Positions 1 to 12,878 of a stretch of DNA of 64,000 nucleotides are shown in pieces; position 1 is the stretch's first letter, and every line of letters begins with the position of its first letter. The notes below the pieces were generated by a model. It did no database searches, was not told the DNA's origin, and saw only the letters and a program-made list of their open reading frames with translations. The DNA lies in contig JAVTVY010020491.1 in assembly GCA_036873755.1 (NCBI GenBank), positions 1 to 64,000 of the forward strand, given 5' to 3'. The translations under genes and the position numbers were made by a program. Source of the DNA: Hanleya hanleyi. Lineage: Eukaryota > Mollusca > Polyplacophora > Lepidopleurida > Hanleyidae.

Positions 1-640
1 GGGGGGGGGGGGGGGGGGGTAGACTATCATAGCACTTTGGATGTGTTTCCAGGGGCCGCCTAGGCCCCGGAAGCTCTGGGGTACTAGATCACCAGTTCTA
101 AGCATTTTCCCGGAATCAAATCTGAACATAATGTATGCAGATTTAGGGTTATATTATACAACTCTGGGACCTTAAATGGCCTGAGATGCATTCAGAGCGA
201 TTTCCAACAATCAAATCAACACACCAATTGTCAAACATCAGTAATGTATTTCATTCTCCTTGCCATCTTGGAAAGACAATAATAATGCTTTGGGCCGATA
301 TACCTCGTAGGCTAACCATGTTAAAATGATCAAAACTGAACGTCATCATATCACTCTCCGATCAATATGTCGGCGCGTCCAAGTGGGGGTCGTTCGCACC
401 TGATGACCTCCCCTCCTAGCGAAGCCCCTGTATGCGCTCAAGTGTTATTCTCAATCATTCTGTAACCAGGTTCGATATTTTCTAATGTGCTCAAATAAGA
501 AATGATGTTTTCATAGGCGTGCTGAATCGATAATTTGCACACGGTTAGTGTGGGAAAGTTTATATTTTAGGGCAATTTTGATTATTATTTCATTATTTCT
601 ATTCTGTTCTATTGCACTGTTCAAAACCTTTCTTCCCTTT
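1..640. repeat. Dispersed repeat copy after a G homopolymer
   Basis: The window opens with a run of 19 G. Bases 20-130 resemble the segments at 43620-43700 and 58480-58600: each has a 'catagcacttt'-like word followed by a 'caggggcc' block. The rest contains no ORF or RNA gene that I recognise. It is a dispersed repeat of unknown class. Confidence 0.5.
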
Positions 641-1119
641 GTTGAAATGTGCCGTCCGCCTCAGTTGACAGCGTGAGTTTATGTGGTCTCTCAGAAGGGG
701 GCGCGGTGAAACATGCATGCATACAAGCCTATTTGTGTGGCATTCTTAATCAATCACGATGGAACCACAGTTAAACTTCTTGGTATGTGCTTTAGAATAG
801 GGTTGCCAGAAGACTATTCTGTGAAGTCATGTGACTCAGTCAGTATGTCGGCACCTCTTCCCACTTCCCTTATATGTGTTGTAATTTATTCCTGTATATG
901 GCGAGATTCTGCTGGTGGACGTTTCGTCCCCGAGGCCCGCCCCCTGTACAGACCTTTTGGTCTTTGATATATGTTGGCATTTGTGGGAAGTTGATGCTGG
1001 GTCGACATCGGGCCTTACAGACTTTTGTGTTAATTGACGTCATTTACATCTGACGATGATGCAGCTCACCAATCACCAATGTACGAGTTGTCGCAGCGAA
1101 ACAGCTCACCAGTTACCAG
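640..1119 (+). repeat. Dispersed repeat family, left part of a copy split by the 18.4-kb insertion
   Basis: Positions of about 780-1119 match about 20090-20404 nearly base for base, including the G+C-rich block with 'cgtccccgaggcccgc'. The matching right part resumes at 19551. Short ORFs in this block (for example 713-967) follow the repeat and have no protein-like features. Partial copies of one end of the family also occur at 19690-19880, 20560-20800, 30739-30999 (inverted) and 50140-50256 (inverted). Confidence 0.75.
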
Positions 1120-4100
1120 GGCACACTTTCATCAATAATCGTAACTTACGTAAGAAATTTTCATCTACGAAGTATTTACGAAAAAAGTTACGACAACTTT
1201 ACACGGGTTTCATGAACGTCAACGTAAATATCTTCGTAACTTTCTTCGTATCTTTTTTTCGTAACGACCGGAAGTACAGATTTGCGACAACCGTAAATGA
1301 AACTGGCCCTGCCCGAGTGACAGGAGTGACAGGTGCCCGTTTGTCCTTTCAACATGCTCAACCCATATATTCCAAGTAGAAACCAGATAAAATGATAGAA
1401 AGAGATTGGAAAAGCAACATATTTAGAAGATTTTCTTCTTGGGCATGTATAACTCCGTAACAGATCCAAAATTTGTAACTTTTCTGGGGCTGTTTACCGC
1501 GCGAGTTGAACAAAGACGAAAATTGAATTTGCGAAGCCAGCACTATCTGTTTTTAGTTTAGGTCTAAGTTGTAAGGCCACGCAAACGCTTGGAACTTTGT
1601 CTCTATACACAGGTAATGTACACACATTAAAGTTTCCTTGTGAATGTCTATTTCATCTGATAACTGAAAAGTCCAGACAAGTTTCATCAACATAACAAAG
1701 GGCCCGGATTTCGATATGTGGGAAACGAACATCGTTGAAGTGTTTGTTTCCATAAACTATCACAGAATATTGTATATTGTACACATTCACCGAATACTTG
1801 TGCAAACCGATGACAAAGATCTGTTAGTGACACTGTTCAAAAAGTTGCAAATAAATCGCATGCAGTACCGTAAGCTGGTAAGCTGAAATTTCACACACAT
1901 AGCCATAGGCATAGCCCTATAACTCGGGCTATCTGGAACAGATATAGCTGGCTTATGTGAAGGATCTCAAACCATGTTATGAGAGAACGCTGGGCTTAGA
2001 CACATTACTGAATCCCAGTCACTCCAGTGACAAAACTCGGAGAACAGTATTGTAGACGGTTCATAACTTTCTAGACAAATTCAAATTTAACATTTATTGG
2101 AGCTTAACAAATCCACCAAAACTGAAGCCGGAAACATAGTTGAGTACACAATGGGATAGTTACATAGGGGACAGAGATTCTAGTATTTTCCAGTGTGATA
2201 TTTTTACTGATTTGGACATCCAGCTGCGCAGGAGAGCACGTTTTACGGAAATTGTCATCAGGCTAAGTAGACACAATAATGATAGTTATATTGAGCTCTC
2301 ATTATCAATTCAAAATTATTTCCAAGGTTTGAATTCATTTAAAAAAGTATTGGTAAATTTGACTTGTCATACAGTAATTAAGTTCAATTCTAAAACAATT
2401 CCTGTAACACTTTTGAAGTGTGACTAATTACCACAAACTTACCACAAACAACCACACTGTAAATCAACTGCCAGTGTCAGAAGTTCACGATGAATAACAC
2501 TGATACACCACCAAAAGCATGTACTGGTATGTCTATATAAAAATTATCATAAATCAGATATCAGCCATGTTTTGCTAAGAACGAACAGTATCTCATTGCT
2601 GTCATTTCTCTCAACCAAACAACTTCCTACATGTATCCTCCACAAACTACATACAAACATTTTTTTAATGCCACAAACAATGTGCACCCCGGAGATTCAG
2701 TTCTCCATCCCTTGTGTGCTTTGGCATGACATTCCATCCCATGGAGCATGTTTTCCATCCTGTGGAGCAAAACATGGCCGAAAGTACACGTTTCACGGGG
2801 TCTCCAGACAGAGTGAAAGATACTGATGAACAAGGGCGGAGATAGGTGGATAATCATGCAGCCTATCAGGGGCCTATTTAATCATAGAAGAGATATGATC
2901 ACAATTCCCTCTCTGTCAAGATTCCGTTTTCCGTAAATAAGCTACACAGTTCAAGCTGTTGTGGGTATTTTGACAGACAAGCCCGCATTATACCCTCAAT
3001 TGAAGTCATTTTTATCACATGGTCCGTCCGTTTTCAATGAAATATACGGCCAATGTTACTATTATACACATTTGTTGTTGTAAAGTCAGTTAAACTGGCT
3101 AGAGAACCGCTGATGAACTCAGCTGAGCTAATTGTATTGTGGTAGTCCATACCACGGGGCACGACAAGCCATCCCTTGGAGCAAGAAAAATAGATAAATT
3201 CCTCTAAATTTGAAAAATAGTCTGAAATTGAATTTTATACTCAAAGTATGTGGAAAATGTATACGAGTTAGTAAGTGAACGTAACTAGCTGCAACATCAA
3301 TGGGCGCCATAACGACAGTCGATGATATATTTTGGTGAAACGTTGTGCATTACAGATAATAAAACCTCATTTGTAGGACGTTCATGAAATAAGTACCTGG
3401 GTGTAAAACTCCGCTTTTCCTTGGGGTGACGTGGCCGATCACAAGGTTAAACTGTCGGTCCTATGATACTCTAAACACTGTTTAGACAGTACAGCTAATT
3501 TGTCATATAGTAAAACATATTACTCTTATTTATAATCGTACATTGTGTATGATGAAACGAATTAATAGAATGATTGGCAAGGAGAGTTTGCGTGGGGTGG
3601 GTGGGTGGCGGTGTTGATAGCTATAGAGATAGACACTCTGAACATGTGTTTGTATTAATTACACGCGATCAAGCCGTCCTTTGACCAACGTTGACCTGTC
3701 ACGTGCATGCTGTCTGGAAGATAGTTATTATTCCATATATACATCAAATTCCAGTACCTTTTCCGATTAGTTTATACAAACTACAAGGCAAAAATTTCGT
3801 AACAATCAAGTTGGATAAACCATTGTTTACTCATTACAGTGTGTCTCAGTTGTTTACTAACATACATATAGGTGACGATATGGATACTGAGTCTGCCATT
3901 TCTTCTTATGGCTGCCATAATACAGAGCAAGCAAGTGAACGGTGTCCTTTACCGATGAAACATTACAAATGGTTATATTGTTGAATTTACAATATAAAAT
4001 GAAGCTTTTAATAAATCCGTTATTTGTTCCGTGACAGTATTAGGTCAAGAACAAAAGTATTCTGTTTCGGTGAACACCCTGTCAGGTCTAAACGGTAACA

Positions 4101-4235
4101 GAAAAAAACGTGACAGAAAAACGGATGTGATGTCAAGGATTAACAATCAAATATTTATTTACAGTACTAAAATTATATACAAATTATGTAAGGTTAATAC
4201 AACAAATAAATGAGAAATACAGTCTTTCGTTTTTG

Positions 4236-4412
4236 AAAATAGCTGGAGTGCTGTTAATCACACTCCTAAAGTTTGAAAAATTATTTTAAGGAGTGTGATA
4301 TCACACTCCTCCAGGTTACAACTTAGTGAGGCTTACAATTGGCGAGTGCTATTGTTCACACTCCTGAGCTAATTTTCAGGAGTGTGATCACACTCACACT
4401 CCTCAAAAACGA
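4236..4412. repeat. Cluster of short palindromes
   Basis: Variants of 'ggagtgtgat' and its complement alternate here, including a perfect 20-base palindrome GGAGTGTGATATCACACTCC near 4292. Four or more half-sites fall within 180 bp. The cluster could be protein-binding sites or a small foldback insertion. Confidence 0.5.
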
Positions 4413-5112
4413 ATGACTGGAAATATAGTCTTACTGTTCAATGCTATACCGGTGTAAATTTCACAGTCCGTACTGACGTGCACAAATCTCTCCAAGTCCA
4501 TGCCGAATTCCCTTCTCGATCACTGAATGTTAAGCTATTTATACCCTATGCGTCATTCGAGACAATTCTACAAAGTCAAGAAGCTTCTACAATATACAGT
4601 ATTCACGTATGATCTGACCCAGATACAATTACAACAGTTTCGAGAACACTCCATGAATATAACCACATAACAGAACGTAAACAAGCTTACGTAGCTCTAT
4701 TATTCGAGAAACGTCTAATAGTAAACTACAATGTGCAGACGGCGCTGTGGTCACTACTCGCTTAATCCGGGTCTGTTCGTGTCCGCCATTTGCAATGATA
4801 GTCAATATTTACTTGGGATTAAATCTATTACGACTTTGACGTAATACACCCCACGAACGTCTAATAATAGACTACAATTCCATGAAAACCCCTAAAACAT
4901 GGCAGTGTGTATGACGTCACAGGACCTACGAAGTAGGGTTTGATATGATTTAAGTGTGTATTCGAGAGATTACTTGGGGGCCCTATGTGCTACTGTGAGA
5001 GAATTTATTTAGCAGTCTCTAATTGACATTGGGTACTATTAACTTTCCCAGATGTCACCGCTGGTGGATCATTAGCGTAGCAAATATTATCGCCCTCCGT
5101 TCCTATTACCAT

Positions 5113-5232
5113 GGACACTGATCAGCCCAGCAGTACAGCACGAGATCACCCATCCAAGTCTTGACCGGGCTCAAAATCCTCTAACTTCGGTCATTTTACG
5201 AGAACCGGTGTGTCCAACGTGATATGCCGTAT
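5113..5232 (-). repeat. 5S rRNA-derived SINE-like copy
   Basis: The minus strand reads as a diverged 5S rRNA gene. It has the conserved segments around ACACCGGTTCTCGT, GACCGAAGTTA, GAGCCCGGTCAAGACTTGG and GATGGGTGAT in 5S order and spacing. The internal control region (box A to box C) is recognisable but mutated. A second copy at 8195 lies in the same orientation, which suggests a 5S-headed SINE rather than a 5S gene cluster. Confidence 0.75.
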
Positions 5233-7004
5233 CAGGGAACTTTCAAAAGTCAAAGTGAAACATTGACAAGTGAAGCCAAGGATTCCCATGGGCATGAGAG
5301 TGCACTCGCTGAGCCATCAATAAATAATAAAAAGTAATTATAAATCAATTTTTCATCAGAATTCGGTCAGCTCAGAACTTGCTGGTAAAAATGCCCTAAT
5401 GCACGTTCATGCCAAAAACCAAGGTTCTAGTGTCAACGGTTCTCCTTATTTTGTCGACGAAAGGTTTCGGATGGACTCACTCACTGACTCACTACAGGAC
5501 AATTTGGAGATGGTAGCCTACTTCGTAGGAAAAGTGGTGCGGTGACTCGGTTTTTCGTTCATTTTATGCTCTTGTTTATAAAAAAAAAAAGATGAAATCA
5601 AGAAAGAATAGTTGTGCCCCGAACCCAGAATATACATTTTTCAACACTATTTCAACAGTTAACCATCTGTCATAAAATTTATTATTATACCTGATACCGT
5701 AATTGTTCATCCTGATTGGTCGTATGATATTCTGTAATTCCCCATATTAAATGTATAGCACAAGAACTGTTGTATGCTCTGTAGTAGCGAATTGTCTAGA
5801 GAGGCGATGTCACACAATCTCGAGGAGATAGTGCACGGTCTCAAGGCAATATTGCACTATCTTGAGCGCAGTGGTGCCCCGTTAGCGCGCGGCGAAACAC
5901 TGTAGCTAAGGACATATATCGCGCTCCAACATTTGACAGCTGAATGAGTTTCGGTAACTTCATCGCGAAGTTCTGGGATTACTGTGCCCCAACTCTTCTT
6001 GAAACGACCAACATTGTGTAGGGGAAAAATGTTACGGTACTCAATTACATGATACAAACCAGTATGATACCGCAAATTATTGATCTACGGTATACATGTC
6101 CATGTCATATTTTTTACTGTTATCGGACGTGGATCATAGGTTTGCAAAGTCCTTCCTCTGTTATCTTTGGTAATATAGAAACATATGATATGGACATCGT
6201 AAGAAAACACTCTTTCAATACTGTCTGTCTCGAGCTGGAAAATCCTGATGTCACACCCAACAGCACACAAAGTGACGAGTGCGTTGATCCGAGATACTAA
6301 AAAAATTATGATGGGTCTACGGTAACGTCCGCAATTTATGCTATGTGTACAAATGATATTCCTAGTCCGGCCTGTTGGTGGTTGATCGGGCCAAAAAATC
6401 CATTAGTGAATGAAACGCTGAAGTCATTTCGTTTTCAATTCTTTAACATCGAAATTCAGGAATCGCAATGTTAATGATTTTAATTCTTTCAAGTTTTTCT
6501 TGCTCCAAGGGATGGCTTGTCGTGCTCCGTGGTATGGACTACCGCAATACAATTCGTTCAGCTGAGTTCATCAGCGGTTCTCTAGGCAGTTTAACTGACT
6601 TTACAACAACAGATATGTACACTAGTAAACTTGGCAGTATATTTCATTGAAAACGGACGGGCCATGTGATGAAAATGACTCCAATTGGGGGTATAATGCG
6701 GGCTTGTCTGTCAAAATACCCACAACAGCTCCAACTGTGTAGCTTATTTACGGAAAACGGAATCTTGACAGAGAGGGAATTGTAATCATATCTCTTCTAT
6801 GATTAAATAGGCCCCTGATAGGCCACATGATTATCCACCTATCTCCGCCCTAGTTCATCAGTATCTTTCACTCTGTCTGGAGACCCCGTAAAACGTGTAC
6901 TTTCGGCCATGTTTTGCTCCACAGGATGGAAAACATGCTCCACGGGATGGAATGTCATGCCAAAGCACACAAGGGATGGAGAACTGAATCTCCGGGGTGA
7001 TGTG

Positions 7005-7539
7005 AGGATAATTTTTTTCATTTGTATAAATTATCCAGATCTATACAAAATTAAACAAATGTTCAAGTACAAATTAAAAACTACAAAGTGACAATACAGT
7101 GACACTGGTAAAGTAACCACAAATAAGCACAAGCAACGCAACATAGATTTAGCTGCATTTTGCAGAAACAAACAAACACCTCTTACTTTAGTCAAGAAGC
7201 TTATTTGAACAATAGGAGTTGAAGCAATTTCCATGTGACTATTTTTCTCTCTGTCTCAACAACCTACAGGTCCCCCGTCATATTAAGTTATTGTGAACTT
7301 TCATAATCTGGGGATCATGGGAAAATTATAGATGGTGTCCAGAATTGAAGATTAAATTTAAAAAGTGCTGCAAACAGCCTTTCACTCAAACAATGACTTT
7401 CCAGCCGGTAAGAGTTGACCAACCTAGCTGTGACAATAGTAATAACCAAATTGCAAGATTATAAAGATTGTAAACTGATAGTTGTTATATAGCCAGGATA
7501 GCTGAGAGATTGCAATGTTGTATTTCAATGCACTCAGTT
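7005..7539. other. Gene-free stretch
   Basis: A+T-rich sequence between the right end of the 4.3-kb element and the zinc-finger-like remnant. I see no coding, RNA or repeat structure that I can support. Confidence 0.4.
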
Positions 7540-7812
7540 TTTAGCTGGGGGTGTTTTGAACAGAATGAACATTGGTTTGGCTTCTCACTATAGCTGTTAG
7601 TTCAGAACATTCTGAACAAAATGAGCATATGTATGGCTTTACACCAGTTGCTTTTTGTAAGTTATGAAGATGAATGTTATGAAGAGAATGAACATTTATA
7701 TCACTATTCACTACATGTAAATGTTTACCTCTTTTCATTTGTACAACTTTTCTTCAATTGTTAGATTGGAATCTTCTGAACAGAATAAGCCTGCATATGG
7801 CTTTTTGCGCTA
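7540..7812 (-). pseudogene. Degenerate C2H2 zinc-finger array fragment
   Basis: On the minus strand, KPY-type linkers followed by cysteine-containing modules recur: a module reading KPYICSFCSECSELT near 7635 and a related KPYAGLFCSEDSNLT near 7795, about 160 bp apart (close to two finger lengths). Preceding histidine-like spacing and a TGVKPY linker fit a C2H2 array. Frame interruptions and missing ligands mean it cannot be functional as read. It may be a captured or very old host zinc-finger gene fragment. Similarity rests on two short modules only. Confidence 0.35.
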
Positions 7813-8194
7813 TTTGTCAGCTGAACACTGGAATAAATTTATTGTGACAAATATTATGAAATTACAATTATAGCAAACTATTTTCTTTGTACATCCATGT
7901 GAATAACCATGATGAAACATTTTAGTTCAGACTGCGAAATAATGCAATTCTGGAATAAATGCTAAAATTCCATCTGTCAAATCCAGTATGACATTGTCAC
8001 ATATACATGTCACCAAAAGCATATCAGCTGGAAGTGTGTTTGTGACATTATATGAGAATAGCTAGATGGCACTGGCACTTATCAAACCAGTGTGAGTGAG
8101 TAGAATTTGACATCGTTTTTGTCAACATTGTTTCAGTCATATCACGACATGCCTACATGTGCCAGAACATGAGAGTGTCCACAGGTGGTTATCC

Positions 8195-8312
8195 TGGACA
8201 CTGATCAGCCCAGCCAGTACAGCACCTGGTCACCCATCCAAGTATTGACCGAACTCAATGTTGCTTAACTTCAGTGATCTGACGAGTACAAGTGTGTCCA
8301 ACGTGATGCCTT
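8195..8312 (-). repeat. Second 5S rRNA-derived SINE-like copy
   Basis: The minus strand again follows the 5S rRNA order: CACGTTGGACACAC, a CTGAAGTTAAGCAAC box near the internal promoter, GTCAATACTTGGATGGGTGA and GGTGCTGTACTGG. It differs from the 5113 copy at many positions, so the two inserted independently or are old. The box A/C region is better preserved here. Confidence 0.75.
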
Positions 8313-9659
8313 ACCCACCTTTACCACTAGACTCTTGAACAGTCTCTAAACATGAAAAACGAGATGCGGGGATCATGGGTTCACTTATTAATGTATGTTT
8401 CATAAGTTGAGTATTTGAATGCCAGCATCAGCTCATCTCCCATGTTGCATCACTTGATTTTTGTTTTGAATCAGCGTGAATATGACAGATGCAATTTTAC
8501 TGCACATCTTAATCACATCATGCATTATAAGGAGGGAGGTGGTGGCCAATGAATTCTAGCTAATTTAAGGTTACAGACTTCTACTTGATTCACTTCTGAT
8601 GTAGCAGATTGAAACACAATCATTCAGCTTAAAAATTTGAATCCTGCAGTGTAATGATCTACAAAACAATTCAGTCTGGACAGTAAAATAATGCCTTCGC
8701 AGAAAAAAAGTTGAAATTGTAGTAGACCTATTCCATATTGCATTTGCTCATGTATACTCCATGGCATGCAGGAGTCATCATACATATTGAAAAAGACAAA
8801 CCGCCATTAAACCATGAATTTTAAACCAAACAATTATAACTTTCCACCAAATTCCCTCAGCCAAATTTGACCATTGTTAATGTCGTCTGTCCACCTGTCT
8901 GACTGTCCATCGCCCACCCAGTCTTTCTCAATTTACCAAAGGTCAGGGGTTTTGGGTTCATTGTACTAGTTCTTATTATTTTTTGAGCCGTCTTCGGATT
9001 TGTTTCAGTACTAATACAGTTGTTTTGACGCTGCATTAACTGGTATAAATATGCCATATATAATATGATCAAATATGTCACACATATTACATTATGTAAA
9101 ACACCAGCTACCATCAAACTATAAGAGAAGAGGGGGCTGTCCAACATGTACCATAATGAAGACCAGCTGGTTGCATTTTACTACAGATCCCCCCCCCCCC
9201 CACCCTCTTCTACATAATTTTGTTCCCTAAATATTTGCAACTGGAAATGATTATCGGCTTCCCATATAATAATAAATGAGCAGTTACAATGTACTCTATT
9301 TACCATAGACATGATAGACTACAATCAATGGGACTTGGTAGCCAAACCTGTTGTTAGATTGTTATTTGAAATGTCCTGTAAATGGTACACCATTTCAACT
9401 AATAAAGTGACACAACCAATATGTTCTATTGTTCTTTCCCCATATAATTTCTCCAGTGCTTTGAGAGCAGGTTAGTGCCAGCTTTGAGTTTCAGGGTCAT
9501 GCGATGTCAATAATGTATTGCTGTCAAGTAATATGGTATAAGCTTAGTCATTATCATAACACATACATTCACCCTCCAAGTTAGTGTCAGGGTTACTCTG
9601 GACTGACCATGTCCATGATCTATTTCCAAAGGTCACATTGTCCTCATTGTTTTATAGGG
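8313..9659. other. Gene-free stretch with a C homopolymer
   Basis: No convincing ORF or RNA gene. A run of C lies near 9189-9201. Otherwise unstructured A+T-rich sequence. Confidence 0.4.
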
Positions 9660-9815
9660 TGGATGGAGGGTGTCTGGTTCCATGCTGCTTCAAAGATTTC
9701 TTCTTTGAAGTAGCAGGAACGCAACTTGGCTGGGTGGTGCTTAGTCGTTTCGTCGCGATATAGATGAAATATTGTTGAAAGCGACGTTAAATTCTATTCA
9801 CTCGCTCACCCAAAG
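9660..9815 (+). repeat. SINE-like short repeat
   Basis: Ends with a 'gatatagatgaaatattg' / 'gcgacgttaaattc' segment followed by short 'cactcgctcac' units. To my knowledge such tails terminate abundant short interspersed repeats in gastropod genomes. No duplicated target site was identified. Confidence 0.4.
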
Positions 9816-10260
9816 GTCACATGTTGAATGTGGTGAACAGAGAGCATATGATTGTGGACACAGTACATTCGTCATGTTTCTCGAAAACAAATTGAGCTGG
9901 CATCACAATATTATTTGAAATGATACTAGTTTATGGAGGCCTGAATGGATTCCACACTGATGAAACTGTTAGGTCAAATTTTCTGTTAAAGCCCCGTTAC
10001 AAATTGCCATATATTATGAAGTGATGCACAAGCAGGGAGTCTGATCAAATGTTTTCACTGAAGTGTAGAATCTGTACTGTATATAGGTCAAGTTCACTCC
10101 AGAATTACTTCCTTTTAAAGATTCGTGGTCAAAATGACAGAACCTTGTTTGAACTTGATATATTGAAAATTAGACTGAGCATCTCAATCTCCCGCATAAT
10201 CAGTGGTGTCATATGAGAGCCTCTAGATGGAGTTCACTTCAAGATGACTATGATCTAATT

Positions 10261-10564
10261 CAGGGTTCGTATGCCTCCAGGAAAGTTCTTAAAATTCCTG
10301 AAACTTAATTGCTAACCTGGAAAGTCCTAGAAAATGCTTAAAAATAAAGTTAAACTCCTGGAAACTCCAGGAAGAACTATATTCATCTTCTGGGAGATGA
10401 TGCCACATGACGTTTCTGTGCCAAAATTTGTTCCTGGACTTCGTTAATTTGATCATCTTTGTTCCAAGTTATTGAACTAAATACTCCAGGAAAATTGGAA
10501 TTATTGACCCGGAAAGTCCTGGAAAACTCCTGGATTTTTTTCTGCTGTAAGTGTATGAACCCTG
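10261..10564. mobile_element. 304-bp CAGGG-ended element with a 5-bp duplication
   Basis: Begins CAGGGTTCGTATG and ends with a near-complement (TGTATGAACCCTG). TAATT flanks both ends (10256-10260, 10565-10569). The interior repeats 'ctggaaagtcctrgaaaa' words in both orientations. CAGGG termini resemble hAT-type elements, some of which make 5-bp duplications. It is a non-autonomous MITE-like element. Confidence 0.65.
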
Positions 10565-11496
10565 TAATTTAAAAAGACTACAAGAATGGGATGCAATATG
10601 CTTCACAACCAAGAAGCAGCTGCATGAGATGACTGGCAGAGTGGTTCTCTCTATGCTTATCTATGGGGAATAATTTGAACTTGCAATAAGCACCAGTCAA
10701 ATATCCGGGATTGTCAAAATATGCATTATATAGTCAGCATAGTGATCCTTTGTACAATATAAAGGTAATGGAAAGCATAACATTTTTGTGCCAGGTTTCA
10801 CATACTTTTCCACACATAAGCATAGGGAGATCTGGGAGTGGAATGTCCATGACCAGCTGATAGTGCTCCAGCTTTAGCTGGTCAGTGAAATTGTCACATT
10901 TGACAGAAGTTGACAATTTTAATTGGCATGCGAGAAATCATCACAAGTGCAATCATTTCCCGGCTGTATACATTCTCTCTGGCTCCAGCCGTTACATACA
11001 ATGGCTCATGGTCAAATCACATGGTGGCCAATCATTTGCCTATGGCATGTGACAAAGTCTACATGACATCACATTCTGCAGGTTTAGATGTATCCTATAT
11101 TTCTGTAGTATTCCGAATTGTGGTTGAAAGAAAATGAATTTTCATTGGTCATCAGAGTTAGGAGGTTACATTACAGACCCCTCAATTAGCCACAACAATC
11201 AACAATGCGAAGGCCAATGCCATAGCAAAAGTATGTTCGCCTCAGCAGTATTTAACATTATGTTAAATGCTTCAGTTCCACAATAATTTTTGCTGCAGCC
11301 AGAATCTAATTGTGGGGGTTGCATTATATTAACAGTCGCCTACATTTGCTGCTAAAAGATATGTAAGATTGAGGCTTGCGATTGTGTCCTAACATTACTT
11401 TGAATCAGATCTAATTCAAATTTGTTGTTTACATATAATGTAAACATAAACCATTGATGTAAATCACTATAGAGCAAAGAAACCCAATAGATAACA
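10565..11496. other. Gene-free stretch
   Basis: No supported feature. Short ORFs such as 10910-11137 lack domain-like composition. Confidence 0.4.
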
Positions 11497-11840
11497 AACA
11501 TTTATAGGTAATGTTTCTGTTTGTAACTAAGTCAAACCTGCTCTTAATTAATGCCATTAATCCCTTATTAATTGCACAATCAAACGTAGAAAACGGAAGT
11601 TTAAAAGAAAAAAGTTAGCTCCCCTAGGAGAGAGTTATCCGCCCCTAGGAGAGCTCTTCACTCAATTCCAGCGTGGCCACCATATAGGCGACTGCAGCCT
11701 GATTCCTATCCTCTTTCTCAAACCGAGACCAGTAATGAAACAAGGCCGCGGTACGAGGGGACGGAAGGGTGGGCACATTAAATTAAGAGCAGGTTTGACT
11801 TAGTTACAAACAGAAACATTACCTATAAATGTTTGTTGTT
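11497..11840. repeat. 344-bp inverted-repeat (MITE-like) unit
   Basis: The first ~57 bp (11497-11553) are the exact reverse complement of about 11784-11840, so the unit can fold back. Its inner part (about 11541-11726) is also the inverted partner of 16218-16406, linking it to the larger structure to its right. Confidence 0.65.
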
Positions 11841-12878
11841 TGCTACCTAAGTCTTAAACCTGCTCTTAATTAATGCCCTAGTACCAACATACGGAGGTGG
11901 GAACCTCGGTCTTGTGGTAGATCAAAGTAGGCTAAGTGACCGCTGGAATGACACAGAAACATGGGCATAGCATGAACAATCCATAATCAACAAATGAAAC
12001 CTTGGTCATCAACATAAAAAAGGTTAAACATGTGAATAAGATACTGATGTACTTATCTTTGATTGTTCACAGCCATGTAGCTGTGTTTGTGGTGTGGAAA
12101 TTATTAGTTTCCCCCGAGAGAGGACCTCAGCGTATAGGTTATTGGTCTACTCGGGAAGCCGTCTATACCAAGAGAGGACCTCAGCGAAATGGTTATTGGT
12201 CTACTTGGTAAGGCTTATTTATCTTGGCTGTTCCTAAGACCGGGTGAGGCAGAACTGGTCCGGGCCTAGTGATCGCCAAGTCACACCACTCTCAGTCCAC
12301 AATCGTCTTCCATCCAACCAGCATTTTAGGGAGTTGAGTGCAGAAGACGGTGCTGAGATCATGAGAAGGACGTCAGATTCAACCTGAAGGACACAATCAA
12401 AACCGCAGTTAAGGTAAAGATCACACTCACCATGGATACATACATCTTAGGGTGATGATACAGTGTCTGACATCTCTTTAGAGGAACCAAGGTCGTCCAT
12501 CTGACTTATTTCTTCCTTCAATATGAGATCAATCAATTGTGGACCAATAATATGAATGAGATGAGATGATACAGCAATTTGCAGATTTGCTGCGATGATA
12601 CAAAATGCCGCCCCCTCCTTTTTTTTAAAAAATTTAGTTGACCACGTGCTGGGCATCTATACGCGGCCCAAGCGTGGTCATCCTATCCGACTGGACTGAT
12701 ATCTCTCAGATAGAAATTGGTGAACGTGGAGTTCGCCGTCCAGACAAGACTGGACAATGTCAAGGAGGGGCAGGTTCTTCCATAAATCTCAACAAAAGAA
12801 ACCTGGCCGGTAAAGCCGAGGGTAATATGGAGTAGTAATAGAAGATACTAATCTAACTTATCTTTTGAGTGTCTTCCC

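Larger units (their letters stand above)
2685..6999. mobile_element. 4.3-kb element with 506-bp TIRs and a 5-bp duplication
   Basis: Arms 2685-3190 and 6494-6999 are inverted repeats of equal length (mirror positions match with no net indel). They begin CACCCCGGAGATTCAG. ATGTG directly flanks both ends (2680-2684, 7000-7004). The arms carry several variants of a 'ccatcccwtggagca' word, at the outer ends and again near the inner ends, which could be recombinase binding sites. The 3.3-kb middle has no convincing ORF but holds a 5S-like SINE and the palindromes near 4.2-4.4 kb. It is probably non-autonomous. Confidence 0.7.

Noticed and set aside
1..19. Poly-G start as a telomere or biological end
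   Set aside because: A plain G run without a telomeric unit; it may be an assembly gap edge or homopolymer.
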